NCBI GenBank assembly: GCA_019247495.1
Contig: JAFAOU010000112.1
Coordinates: 1 to 37,500 of the forward strand
Origin: Acidobacteriota bacterium
GTDB lineage: Bacteria; Acidobacteriota; Thermoanaerobaculia; Gp7-AA8
Reading direction: 5' to 3'
DNA length: 37,500 bases
This document shows, piece after piece, positions 1 through 7,496 of the stretch (the first letter of the stretch is position 1; every line of letters starts with the position of its first letter). A program made the position numbers and the translations under genes. The notes under the pieces were generated by a model. The model was given only the letters and a program-made list of their open reading frames with translations. It was not told the DNA's origin and did not search any database.

Positions 1-1
1 C

Positions 2-313
2 CACACCGGCGCACGATCGTGTTTTGCGAACCTCCCGCCGCGCACGCTCGACGGATTGATGAACGTCCTCCGCGACCGCCGCGAAAAACGTCCCGAAGGT
101 TCCTACACCGCGAAACTCTTCACCGAAGGCCGCGGACGAATCGCCAAGAAAATCGGCGAAGAAGCAACGGAAGTCGTCATCGCCGCCCTCAGCGAATCGC
201 GGGAACGAATGATCAGCGAAATTGCCGACCTCGTCTTCCACGTCAGCGTCCTGATGACTGATGAAGGCATCGAGTGGGCGGAGATTGAGGGAGAGCTGGA
301 ACGCCGCAAGTAG
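2..313 (+). CDS. hisIE: HisIE (phosphoribosyl-AMP cyclohydrolase / phosphoribosyl-ATP pyrophosphatase), 3' part
   Basis: The frame is open from base 2, so the gene begins outside the window. The first visible residues, HTGARSCF, match the end of the HisI cyclohydrolase domain (family pattern CHTGxxSCF). The rest is a complete HisE-type pyrophosphatase domain: the KRPEGSYTAKLF start, then GEEATEVVIAA and a DLVFHVSVLM helix, with the acidic residues that bind magnesium in this all-alpha NTP-pyrophosphohydrolase fold. HisIE carries out steps two and three of histidine synthesis, hydrolysing PR-ATP and opening the PR-AMP ring, in the cytoplasm. A TTG/ATG pair at 56-61 could be misread as the start, but homology runs upstream of it. 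The last 150 or so bases recur in decayed form at 5171-5362. Confidence 0.93.
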   Translation, partial: HTGARSCFANLPPRTLDGLMNVLRDRREKRPEGSYTAKLFTEGRGRIAKKIGEEATEVVIAALSESRERMISEIADLVFHVSVLMTDEGIEWAEIEGELERRK

Positions 314-431
314 CGCGCAAACTTTGCTTGACGTGCGGCGTAGTAACTCCGTTTGCGCCGCCGCCCCCCCCCCCGCGAATCGATCAGCCACATCTCTCGG
401 GCAGGCCGGCGCGCCGCAGCAGTCGAAGAAA

Positions 432-2639
432 TCACACTCCGCTGTCAAGCGCCAGTTTGTTAAGTTCCATCCGATGGCCGAGGATCTCAATGTCGCCAAA
501 AATGTCGCCAAGCTCATGCTCGTAGAGACGCTGCGCCTCACGAATTCTCTCGAAGAGGCGTTTCTTGCCCTTTGATCGATTCCTTAGTTTCTTGACGTTT
601 CGCAACTCGTCTTTGGCTAGAAGGATGTGATGCCAAGCGACAGAGTCTGCAAATCGGTAGTGCCAAAACTCCGACCCGCGCAATTGGACCACACGATCAT
701 GGTAGTCGCTGGTTTTGTCAGGATGCACCCCCGTGACGGTACCGACGTACGCACAATGGTTCATTGCGAACGCCCATGCGAGCGTATTCTCAGGCAGCAG
801 CTGCACTGCTTCATCGCCGGCTTCGAAACTCCTCCGGGCAAGACTCGCAAGCCGCCTTTGATCCGGATGTTTCGCGTTCTTTTCGAGCAGAAACGCATAG
901 TAAAGAACGAATCCGGAGCCTAACAGCAATTGCTTTCTCAGATCAGGTCCGACGTGCTCGCACAACGTGACGACTTCAAGTATCACTTTGTCGATCGCCG
1001 GCCGCTCAGTGACCGTGGGGGCTCTCAGACGTGCAGCGGCGCGCATGATCAGCAGCGACGGCATCACGGGCGCGGTCGAGAGGCGTTCATGCTCGTCGAC
1101 AACATTGATGATCGCCTGAAACAACCGTAGGAACCAAAGCACACAAACCGTAATTACCGTATCGCTCAGAGACGGCGGAGCCGACTCAATCAACGTGGCG
1201 AACGTTACACACGTCCGTTCGCGCACTTCGTCGTCTACGGACATTAGATCCATCACGTATTGCCGGAGCCGATCGGACTCCGCTGGTTCAAGATTGATTC
1301 CCCACCGAATAATGCCGAGGTCGCGAAGCGGTTCCGGCATTGATTCGGCACGCCAGCCAGTCTTGACCTCCACGACACGTCCTAAGAGAGCACGAAAGTT
1401 GTATGACCACGTTTCGATCTGAGATACCTCAGCCCGCAGTTGCTCCCTGACGGTCGCAAGTTCGGTATCCAGAACACCGGCTACCATTTCGTCGGAGAAA
1501 TCCCAGACCTCGTTCCAAAGATCCTTATCGAGCAATGGCTCAGGTGGCTCGTATTGAAACCATACATTGCGCACGAAAGAGAGCGACTCTAGGTCCCGCA
1601 CAGTATCCGTGAGAGGCTGCTCGCCGACATACAAACGTTGGATGGCGGATTCGAACCGTGTTTCGCCCTGCTCCACGACGTTTGTCAATTCGTTGGCGAC
1701 CCGCTCCAGTTCGTCAATAGGCACCGAGACGGGGCCGCGTCGGATGTTCACGGCTGGCCCGCCTTCGAAGCGAAGCGCGTCGAAATTTGCGCGGACGTTG
1801 AAATAGTCGGCGTCGCGAAGAACGGAGTGATCGATCAAACCATTGGAATTGGAACGATAACTGAGCAGTTCGCGGATCGTTTGATCGCGCCATAGTTCCG
1901 AGACCACGTGCGTTTCTGTATAGAAGCGAACGAGCCTGTCGCTCTCGCCGGAATGAATGTCGCCATGAAGCATTGCGAGAGCCGCCGCATCGTGAACGTT
2001 GCTCAGCGCGGAACCTTCGCGATGCGTTCGCAAAGCGTGATGGAAAATGCGAAACGGTTGACCCTCGAGAACGCTGCGTGTATCGATCCCGCGCGCGTCG
2101 AAGCGAAGCACTTGATGGTGAGCAAGCTGACTAAGACGCGCCTTCCAAGTCCCTCGCGCTAGTTCGATCGCTACCCACGTTTTCGGGGCAACCGTGCGCA
2201 GCCGGTCGATGAACCGTATAGCTCGATCTTCCTTGGACGCCGGCCGATTAATAATGTCGTGCAGCGCATCCATGACACTGTCGACGCGACTATTGATAAG
2301 AAATTGGCGCCTACGCTCGCCGAATGCTTCTGCGGCTTGCCGAGTCTGATATCCAGGTTGGGCGCGGAGTTGTTGATCAAGCTCCAAAGCGTGCGGCCGC
2401 AGCAGATGGGCCTTCCCTATGTACCCCGACGCCAGTAGAGCACGCACCATCTTCTGTTTTTCCGTAGACGGTGTGTGTGTCTCGTCGAACTGTCGAAAGC
2501 CGAGAACGATTTTCACGACGACATCGGCATCGTGGTAATATCGTATTTCGCGGCCCGATTCTTCAAGACGACGGTCGTCAATGGCAGCGCGCAAGACGGC
2601 AGCGAAATGGGTCAAATGCTCGAAATCAAGAGCGTACAT
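432..2639 (-). CDS. Large protein with PIN-nuclease-like N terminus (unrecognised family)
   Basis: A 735-aa protein, last gene of a three-gene operon, starting one base after its upstream neighbour stops. I do not recognise the full family. The N terminus looks like a PIN-type RNase fold: a beta strand carrying YYHDADVVV (D37, D39) matches the first acidic motif of PIN domains (YxDTNVLI). Further on, NVHDAAALAML (D217) followed by VRFYTETHVV (E242) matches the late DAxALALA...TxD motif. The roughly 180 residues between them would be an unusually long insertion. The remainder is mostly helical, with one hydrophobic stretch near residue 510 (VITVCVLWFLRLFQAIINVV) that could be a membrane segment or a buried helix. 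The C terminus is rich in Arg and Lys. Base composition is lower in GC than the flanks. A role as a nuclease effector of a conflict system is inference only; metal ligands would need a structural model. Confidence 0.8.
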   Translation of the reverse strand: MYALDFEHLTHFAAVLRAAIDDRRLEESGREIRYYHDADVVVKIVLGFRQFDETHTPSTEKQKMVRALLASGYIGKAHLLRPHALELDQQLRAQPGYQTRQAAEAFGERRRQFLINSRVDSVMDALHDIINRPASKEDRAIRFIDRLRTVAPKTWVAIELARGTWKARLSQLAHHQVLRFDARGIDTRSVLEGQPFRIFHHALRTHREGSALSNVHDAAALAMLHGDIHSGESDRLVRFYTETHVVSELWRDQTIRELLSYRSNSNGLIDHSVLRDADYFNVRANFDALRFEGGPAVNIRRGPVSVPIDELERVANELTNVVEQGETRFESAIQRLYVGEQPLTDTVRDLESLSFVRNVWFQYEPPEPLLDKDLWNEVWDFSDEMVAGVLDTELATVREQLRAEVSQIETWSYNFRALLGRVVEVKTGWRAESMPEPLRDLGIIRWGINLEPAESDRLRQYVMDLMSVDDEVRERTCVTFATLIESAPPSLSDTVITVCVLWFLRLFQAIINVVDEHERLSTAPVMPSLLIMRAAARLRAPTVTERPAIDKVILEVVTLCEHVGPDLRKQLLLGSGFVLYYAFLLEKNAKHPDQRRLASLARRSFEAGDEAVQLLPENTLAWAFAMNHCAYVGTVTGVHPDKTSDYHDRVVQLRGSEFWHYRFADSVAWHHILLAKDELRNVKKLRNRSKGKKRLFERIREAQRLYEHELGDIFGDIEILGHRMELNKLALDSGV

Positions 2640-2640
2640 A

Positions 2641-4179
2641 TCAGCAATCGTAAAGTTTCGGCGATTCTACGATTTCGCGAACGAAGGCGAGTTCTTCCTT
2701 AGGCGTTTGCCGATCTTGCGCGCTCACCAAAGCGACACTCTCATCGACAAACGCGTTGAACTCACGCATTGCCACGATGTATTGGTACAGCTTCGCGGCT
2801 GCCGCTAGATGCGTGCTGCCATGCGCTACTTCGAAAGCTCGGTCCATGAACTCGTGCACCCGCTCCTTTTCGTAGAACCGCAGTAATGCCTCGTCACAAT
2901 CAGCGGTCGAAAACCAGACGGATTGCAGAGCTGCAACGATCGTTGGTGGCAGATCCGCTTCCGCAGCATGTGACACGATGATTTCAAACGCTGTTTTGCC
3001 AATTGACGGCTCGCTCAGAGAGCGTTGCAGACAACGAATCAGTTTTTGTTGAACTGCGATCGCCGAGCCACTCGATTCGCCGGTCAATAATTGGCGAACG
3101 TAGGTCGAAAATGTATGGATCGTGGACATACAATCCGTCGCAAGTCGAATGAACTTGTCCTGTGGATTGCTCGTACGTAGCTCAAACAGGTTCTCGAGGA
3201 ACGCGGTAACCGCGAGAAGCGCCTCGGTTGATCGAAAACGGCGGATGACCTGCAGCATATTCTCCGAGTATCGCCCCTGATGGCTGTCCATCGGGTCCCA
3301 CTTGACAACTAGCGTCTGAACGGCCCTTTCGACCTCGTCGCGCGTGTAACGCGCGTCGCTGGCCACATAAAGCGACGTCACCAGCGCGTCGGCATCGCTC
3401 ACTGCACTGCGCAAGATTTCGTCGATTACGTCGCTCGCTCGCCGCGAAGGTAGGACCGCAACCGACGCTTCAACCGACAAGCCTTCCGAGGCAAATACTT
3501 CCAGAAGAAGTTCGCGAGTGTCGGCCGGCCAGCTTGCTTGGCGAGCGACGGCGAGAGTAGCGACTTTGGTCACGCCGTGTTCGTCAATGAGAAGCGGAAG
3601 GATGCCAAAGAGCGCGGTTTCGACGTAATCGCTCCACGGCAGATCAGCGAGAAAGTCGAAGGCCGCTCCGGGGTCGATCTCCGCCAAGCCGCAGGCCACG
3701 AGCTCGGCATAGTGTGACCCGCCTCGCTCGTATGCGTCGCGCCAGAAAGTAATGCCACCCTTGTGGCCTAATGCCTGGAGTGCCTGCAGACACTCGACGT
3801 GAGCTGTCTCGCGTTCGCCTATGGCATCGCTTTCCTGCTCTGTGAGAGCAAGGATGTGCTCGACGGCATCTGCACGATGAGACGAGTCGACGAGGATCGG
3901 ATCGATCGTAAGCAGCAGCTCGCGAACAGCATCCAGCGGCCAACGCGGATCAATGATCCGCACTTTATCGAGCAGGTCCAAGACGATGAGGTCGATATCG
4001 GTGCGCAGTGACCGGTCCAGCGCTCTGTAGACTTCTATGACGGCTGCATGTGGACTCTGGGCATCCGGGCGATAAAAGGCCGTGACTAAGCTGGATCCTT
4101 GTAAATCATCGGTGAGCCATTGTGCGAGATCCTTCGTAGAAAAAGAGGAGATCGCCGTTGCCCGTGCTCTAGGTGTCAT
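2641..4179 (-). CDS. Helical-repeat-like protein of the hisE-flanked operon
   Basis: A 512-aa protein, middle gene of the operon. Its ATG overlaps the stop of the upstream gene by four bases (ATGA), which indicates translational coupling, and the PIN-like gene follows after one base. No signal peptide or membrane segment is visible. The sequence is almost entirely predicted helix, with repeating leucine/alanine-rich blocks such as AVRELLLTIDPILV, ALFGILPLLIDEHG and ELLLEVFASEGL. This resembles HEAT/ARM-type alpha solenoids without a crisp repeat consensus. I do not recognise a family or any catalytic motif. In such operons a solenoid often serves as scaffold or sensor, but that is inference from context. 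Confidence 0.78.
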   Translation of the reverse strand: MTPRARATAISSFSTKDLAQWLTDDLQGSSLVTAFYRPDAQSPHAAVIEVYRALDRSLRTDIDLIVLDLLDKVRIIDPRWPLDAVRELLLTIDPILVDSSHRADAVEHILALTEQESDAIGERETAHVECLQALQALGHKGGITFWRDAYERGGSHYAELVACGLAEIDPGAAFDFLADLPWSDYVETALFGILPLLIDEHGVTKVATLAVARQASWPADTRELLLEVFASEGLSVEASVAVLPSRRASDVIDEILRSAVSDADALVTSLYVASDARYTRDEVERAVQTLVVKWDPMDSHQGRYSENMLQVIRRFRSTEALLAVTAFLENLFELRTSNPQDKFIRLATDCMSTIHTFSTYVRQLLTGESSGSAIAVQQKLIRCLQRSLSEPSIGKTAFEIIVSHAAEADLPPTIVAALQSVWFSTADCDEALLRFYEKERVHEFMDRAFEVAHGSTHLAAAAKLYQYIVAMREFNAFVDESVALVSAQDRQTPKEELAFVREIVESPKLYDC

Positions 4180-4970
4180 CGTGCACGCTCTGGTTTGCGG
4201 GTTAGCATAACGCCCGCAATCGGCTCATGAACAACTTCTTTGCGAGGAACGCCAGTTCCTCCTTCACTCCACGGCAGGGTCATGCCGCACGACGCACCAG
4301 GTACAGCAGGAGAGAAGTGATACGGCCAAATGGATGACGCATACGCTTCGACAACAGTTGGAAAACGGGCCGTTGTCACGTTCGAAAGTTCAAACGTGAG
4401 CAGGACGAGGTCGCCGGCCTCGTCATGAAGGCCAAGATCCGCGCGGATGCGGAGTGCCCGCCGAGGCGGCGGACCAAAAGGCTCATTGCTGCCCACCTCA
4501 AACGTACTCCACATCACATAGCGTCCGAGCTTGCGCGTCCGCCACAGTTTTCTTGCCAATGAGAACTCACCGCGCAGGACGTGACGAAGCCATCGCCGCG
4601 CATGTTGTTTCCTACCCGGCGCCGAGACACCGGAGGCCGGCGTGTAGATTTCGTCCGCGAGGCGCTCGAACGGCACGGCGCGGCCGAAGTGCGTGCCGGT
4701 TCCGCAGCTCACAGGATCGGCTTGGAGAATGACACCGCGAAATGCGCTGCGAATCGCCTCCTCGATATATGCTGGGTCCACACCGCTAACAGACACTATT
4801 GCGTCAATCATCGCGTTCCACGCGCCCTCTGGCGGGCGCGTGTCGAACCACAGGTTCTTCACGGCCTGCTTGCGGACCTCATTCGACTGATCAAGGATCG
4901 CCAGCCGATCCCGGACATGCCTTTGCTGATCAGGCGGACGGCGAAGCAACAGCTGTTCGAGGTTTGCCAC
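4176..4970 (-). CDS. Hypothetical protein, first gene of the hisE-flanked operon
   Basis: A 264-aa protein starting with GTG at 4970, preceded by a purine-rich GAGGAGAGAG stretch. The N-terminal 55 residues are helical and charged. The middle is mixed and contains a basic helix pair (ARRWLRHVLRGEFSLARKLWRTRK). The C-terminal third is rich in beta strands and aromatic residues (LVLLTFELSN, SSIWPYHFSP). There are no membrane spans and I recognise no family. It ends inside the ATGA overlap with the next gene, so all three genes are probably one transcript starting upstream of 4970, where the shared GGGTAGGGAA motif lies. It could be a regulator or nucleic-acid-binding subunit, but nothing in the sequence proves that. 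Confidence 0.75.
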   Translation of the reverse strand: MANLEQLLLRRPPDQQRHVRDRLAILDQSNEVRKQAVKNLWFDTRPPEGAWNAMIDAIVSVSGVDPAYIEEAIRSAFRGVILQADPVSCGTGTHFGRAVPFERLADEIYTPASGVSAPGRKQHARRWLRHVLRGEFSLARKLWRTRKLGRYVMWSTFEVGSNEPFGPPPRRALRIRADLGLHDEAGDLVLLTFELSNVTTARFPTVVEAYASSIWPYHFSPAVPGASCGMTLPWSEGGTGVPRKEVVHEPIAGVMLTRKPERAR

Positions 4971-4994
4971 AGGAACGCTCTCTCCTCACCGAGA

Positions 4995-5024
4995 GGAGTG
5001 ACGTCGGTGTCCTTTTCCCTACCC
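4995..5024 (-). promoter_or_regulatory. Shared bipartite motif GGGTAGGGAA-N16-CTCC, copy 1
   Basis: On the minus strand GGGTAGGGAA (5024-5015) is followed after 16 bases by CTCC (4998-4995), 24 bases before the GTG start at 4970. The same layout occurs upstream of 9674, 12555 and 30069. The spacing suits a -35/-10 pair of an alternative (ECF-type) sigma factor. Alternatively CTCCTC here can pair with the GAGGAG ribosome-binding region, and CACCGA can pair with TCGGTG across it, which would make a structured leader. Confidence 0.5.
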
Positions 5025-5170
5025 CTGGGACTGAGAAAACTTCGGTCGCCACTCTCTTCAGTCGTTCCGATTTGGAATAGTTGAGGAGGGGCATCTGCAG
5101 ATTGCGCCCAGAGAAATGATCCTGTGACGTTACCAATTGGCAGTAACTCGGGTCGTTTGAAATCAAACGT

Positions 5171-5362
5171 TGCCGGACCCAAAGATTAATCGGCGAGGAA
5201 AGCCAACAGAAGTCGTCGTCGACCTCAGCGAAACGGGAGAACGGATGATCAGCGAAAATCGCCGGCCTCATCTTCCACGTCAGTGTGCTGATGGCTGACG
5301 GAGGAGTCGAATGGGCGGAGATTGAGGGGGGAGCTGGAACGCCGCAAGTAGCGCGGAATCCT
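5171..5362 (+). pseudogene. hisE: Decayed second copy of the hisE 3' end
   Basis: This stretch aligns with about 131-320 of the intact hisIE. The clearest parts are AAGTCGTC..ACCTCAGCGAA, ATGATCAGCGAAA, TCTTCCACGTCAG and GCTGGAACGCCGCAAGTAG, which includes the same stop codon. Hand alignment gives roughly 85% identity over the last 150 bases, with small insertions and deletions that destroy the frame. There is no start or N-terminal half. Several substitutions fall on third codon positions (for example GAT to GAC, GGC to GGA, GAG to GAA). This suggests the copy diverged while still a working gene, perhaps in another lineage, before it was broken. Together with the intact copy it brackets the 432-4970 operon in direct orientation. 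Confidence 0.8.
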
Positions 5363-5390
5363 TACGCTGCGGCCTTCTGTTTGTCCCGTC

Positions 5391-5897
5391 ATGCGGGGCA
5401 AAGCCGTCTTTTCGGGGCTCATCCTGTTGACGATCGTTGCCGGCGGGCAGGCGATGGAAAGCACTATCGTGGCGAAGGCGGCGAAGCCGGTTGCGTTGGC
5501 GGCGGCGCCGGTCACCGTTGCGTTGAGCGGTTCGCGCTCGCTGGCGTCGCGAGTCAATGCGTTGCCCGCGGGGCGGCGGCTGTTTCTCGTCGTCAGTGAT
5601 CTGCGCGCGAGCGAGCAGCCCGGCGCGGGGTATCGCGTCTATTTCGATCTGCCGAGGGATGCGAAGACGTCCGGCCGCGAGCGGTATTACGCGGGCGACA
5701 TCAACTTCTACAACGCGCTCATCGGCGGCGTGGGATCGGCGGACAGCAGCTTCTCCTTCGACATCACCGAGGTTGTGCGCAATCTCCGTAAGCAAAACCG
5801 GTTGTGCGAGCCGGCCACGGTGACCTTCATCCCCGACGGCCGGCCGTCCGCGAAGGCAAATGCGGTCGTGCGCCGCGTCGAAATCGTCGAACAGTAG
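5391..5897 (+). CDS. Exported single-domain protein resembling the tyrosinase C-terminal domain
   Basis: A 168-aa protein with an N-terminal signal-peptide-like segment (MRGKAVFSGLILLTIVAGGQA). Residues from about 55 on (GRRLFLVVSDLRASEQPGAG, YRVYFDLP, YYAGDINFYNAL, SFSFDITEVVRNL, ATVTFIPDG, VRRVEIVEQ) match almost block for block the last 105 residues of the tyrosinase encoded 91 bases downstream. That domain resembles the C-terminal KFDV-type shielding domain of plant polyphenol oxidases. It contains no copper-binding histidines, so it is not itself an oxidase. As a separate exported copy it may act as a companion, chaperone or inhibitor of the adjacent enzyme; that role is inference. No clear ribosome-binding site precedes the ATG at 5391, and no better start is visible. 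Confidence 0.8.
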   Translation: MRGKAVFSGLILLTIVAGGQAMESTIVAKAAKPVALAAAPVTVALSGSRSLASRVNALPAGRRLFLVVSDLRASEQPGAGYRVYFDLPRDAKTSGRERYYAGDINFYNALIGGVGSADSSFSFDITEVVRNLRKQNRLCEPATVTFIPDGRPSAKANAVVRRVEIVEQ

Positions 5898-5988
5898 TTT
5901 TCGATTGACGGCGCCTCGTTACGGCGTTACGTTAGCGCCTCAACGCAATTCATCCATCCGAAAACGTCTGCAGGAGAGGAGATTACCC

Positions 5989-7440
5989 ATGCCCTTTTCA
6001 CGCCGTACGTTCGTCAGAGGTGCCGCCGCGATTCCGTTTGCGGTTTGGCTGGAGCAGCAAGCCTGGGCCCAGACGGTTTCGATCCGCTACGACGCCACCA
6101 GCGCCAACGGCCAGGCCATGTTGAAGATCTACGCGGGCGCCGTGAAGAAGATGATGGACGCGGCGCAGATCAAAGAGGGCAACCCGCATAGCTGGGTCTT
6201 TCAGTGGTACACGCACTTCGTCCGCCGCGACCGCACCAAGGCCGGCGAGCTGGCGCGGATCTACCCGAACCTCACCCCGCCGAACGACGTCTGGAAAGCG
6301 CTGGCGACCGAGGTCTGGAACACATGTCAGTCGCACATGGGGCAGAACGAGAACTACTTCCTGCCGTGGCACCGCATGGTGGTCTTCTATTTCGAAGAGA
6401 TCATCCGCAACGTGTCGGGCGTGCCATCGTTCACGCTTCCCTACTGGAACTACACGGTGAAGGGGCCGCTGCACGGCGTCATTCCGCCCGAGTTCCGCAA
6501 GAAGGGCGACGCGACGTTCGGTTCGCTGTACATCGACAAACGCAATCCCGGCGTGAACAACGGCGACTCGATCAGCAAGGGATTCAATCCCGATCCGATC
6601 AACCTCGACTCGTTCAAGCAATGCAACTACCAGGGCAACGGCAGCGGCGTCCTCGGCTTCTGCCGCGACATCGACGCGAACCTGCACGGCCAGGTTCATG
6701 TGCGGACGGGCAACCAGGTCAACATGGGCGACGTCCCGTGGGCCGCGGGCGATCCGATTTTCTGGCTCCATCACTGCCAGATCGATCGTCTCTGGGCGAG
6801 CTGGAACGCCGCAGGCCACACCAATCCCTCGGACAACCCGTTCCTGATCAAGACCTTCACATTCGCCGACGGCAAGGGCAATAAAGTCATCGCAAAAATC
6901 GGCGACGTGCTCAACATCGCGAATATGAAGTATCGCTACGACTCTCTGGAAACCGTGCCGAAGTGCTCGATCGGCGTGCCGACAGCAAACGCCGCAGCGC
7001 CGCGCAGACTGGTAGAGAAGAAGTCGCCGATTCCGCTCGGTCCCGGACCGGTCCGCCAGAAACTGGAAGCGCCGCCGAGCCCGACGGCGTCCGTGCCGCT
7101 CGGCGATCGCATCGCCAAGCTCGCGCCGAACAAGAAGCTCTTCCTGGTCGTCAGGAATCTCCAGGCCAGCGCGCAGCCCGGAGTCACATTCAACCTTTTC
7201 CTCGAGTTGCCGGCGGCGACCGGAGACGCCGCGCATTTCGTCGGATCGATCCACTTCTTCGATGCCGCGATGAACATGCCGAGCGACAAGTACTTCAGCT
7301 TCGACATCACCGATGTGGCGAAGCGGCTGAAGGCGCAGGGCAAGCTGGCCACCAACGCCGAACTGACGATCGCGCCGGCCGGAACGCCTGCCGCCAATGC
7401 GAAGCCGGTCATCGGAGACGTCTCGATCGTCGAGGAGTAA
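5989..7440 (+). CDS. Tat-exported tyrosinase / polyphenol oxidase with C-terminal KFDV-like domain
   Basis: A 483-aa enzyme starting at ATG 5989 behind a strong AGGAGAGGAG site. The N terminus has a twin-arginine signal (SRRTFVRG, then AAAIPFAVWL and cleavage near AWA-Q), consistent with export of a folded copper protein. The CuA region has H76, H116 and H128 (the last in FLPWHR). The CuB region has H233-x3-H237 and DPIFWLHHCQIDRLW (H261/H262). This is the type-3 dicopper centre that hydroxylates and oxidises phenols to quinones. Residues from about 380 form a second domain (LFLVVRNLQASAQPG, FSFDITDVAKRL) like the plant PPO C-terminal shielding domain, and homologous to the small protein just upstream. 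The two genes probably form one transcription unit ending at the hairpin at 7462. The open frame extends upstream to 5860, but the Tat signal fixes the start. Confidence 0.92.
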   Translation: MPFSRRTFVRGAAAIPFAVWLEQQAWAQTVSIRYDATSANGQAMLKIYAGAVKKMMDAAQIKEGNPHSWVFQWYTHFVRRDRTKAGELARIYPNLTPPNDVWKALATEVWNTCQSHMGQNENYFLPWHRMVVFYFEEIIRNVSGVPSFTLPYWNYTVKGPLHGVIPPEFRKKGDATFGSLYIDKRNPGVNNGDSISKGFNPDPINLDSFKQCNYQGNGSGVLGFCRDIDANLHGQVHVRTGNQVNMGDVPWAAGDPIFWLHHCQIDRLWASWNAAGHTNPSDNPFLIKTFTFADGKGNKVIAKIGDVLNIANMKYRYDSLETVPKCSIGVPTANAAAPRRLVEKKSPIPLGPGPVRQKLEAPPSPTASVPLGDRIAKLAPNKKLFLVVRNLQASAQPGVTFNLFLELPAATGDAAHFVGSIHFFDAAMNMPSDKYFSFDITDVAKRLKAQGKLATNAELTIAPAGTPAANAKPVIGDVSIVEE

Positions 7441-7461
7441 CGCGTCACACGATTGCGAACG

Positions 7462-7490
7462 AAGGGCCGCGGATTTTCCGCGGCCCTTTT
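7462..7490. terminator. Strong bidirectional terminator hairpin
   Basis: AAGGGCCGCGGA (7462-7473) and TCCGCGGCCCTT (7477-7488) form a perfect 12-bp stem with a 3-base loop, followed by T-rich sequence; A residues precede it for the other strand. It sits in the 56-base gap between the convergent tyrosinase and peptidase genes and can serve both. Confidence 0.85.
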
Positions 7491-7496
7491 CATTTG

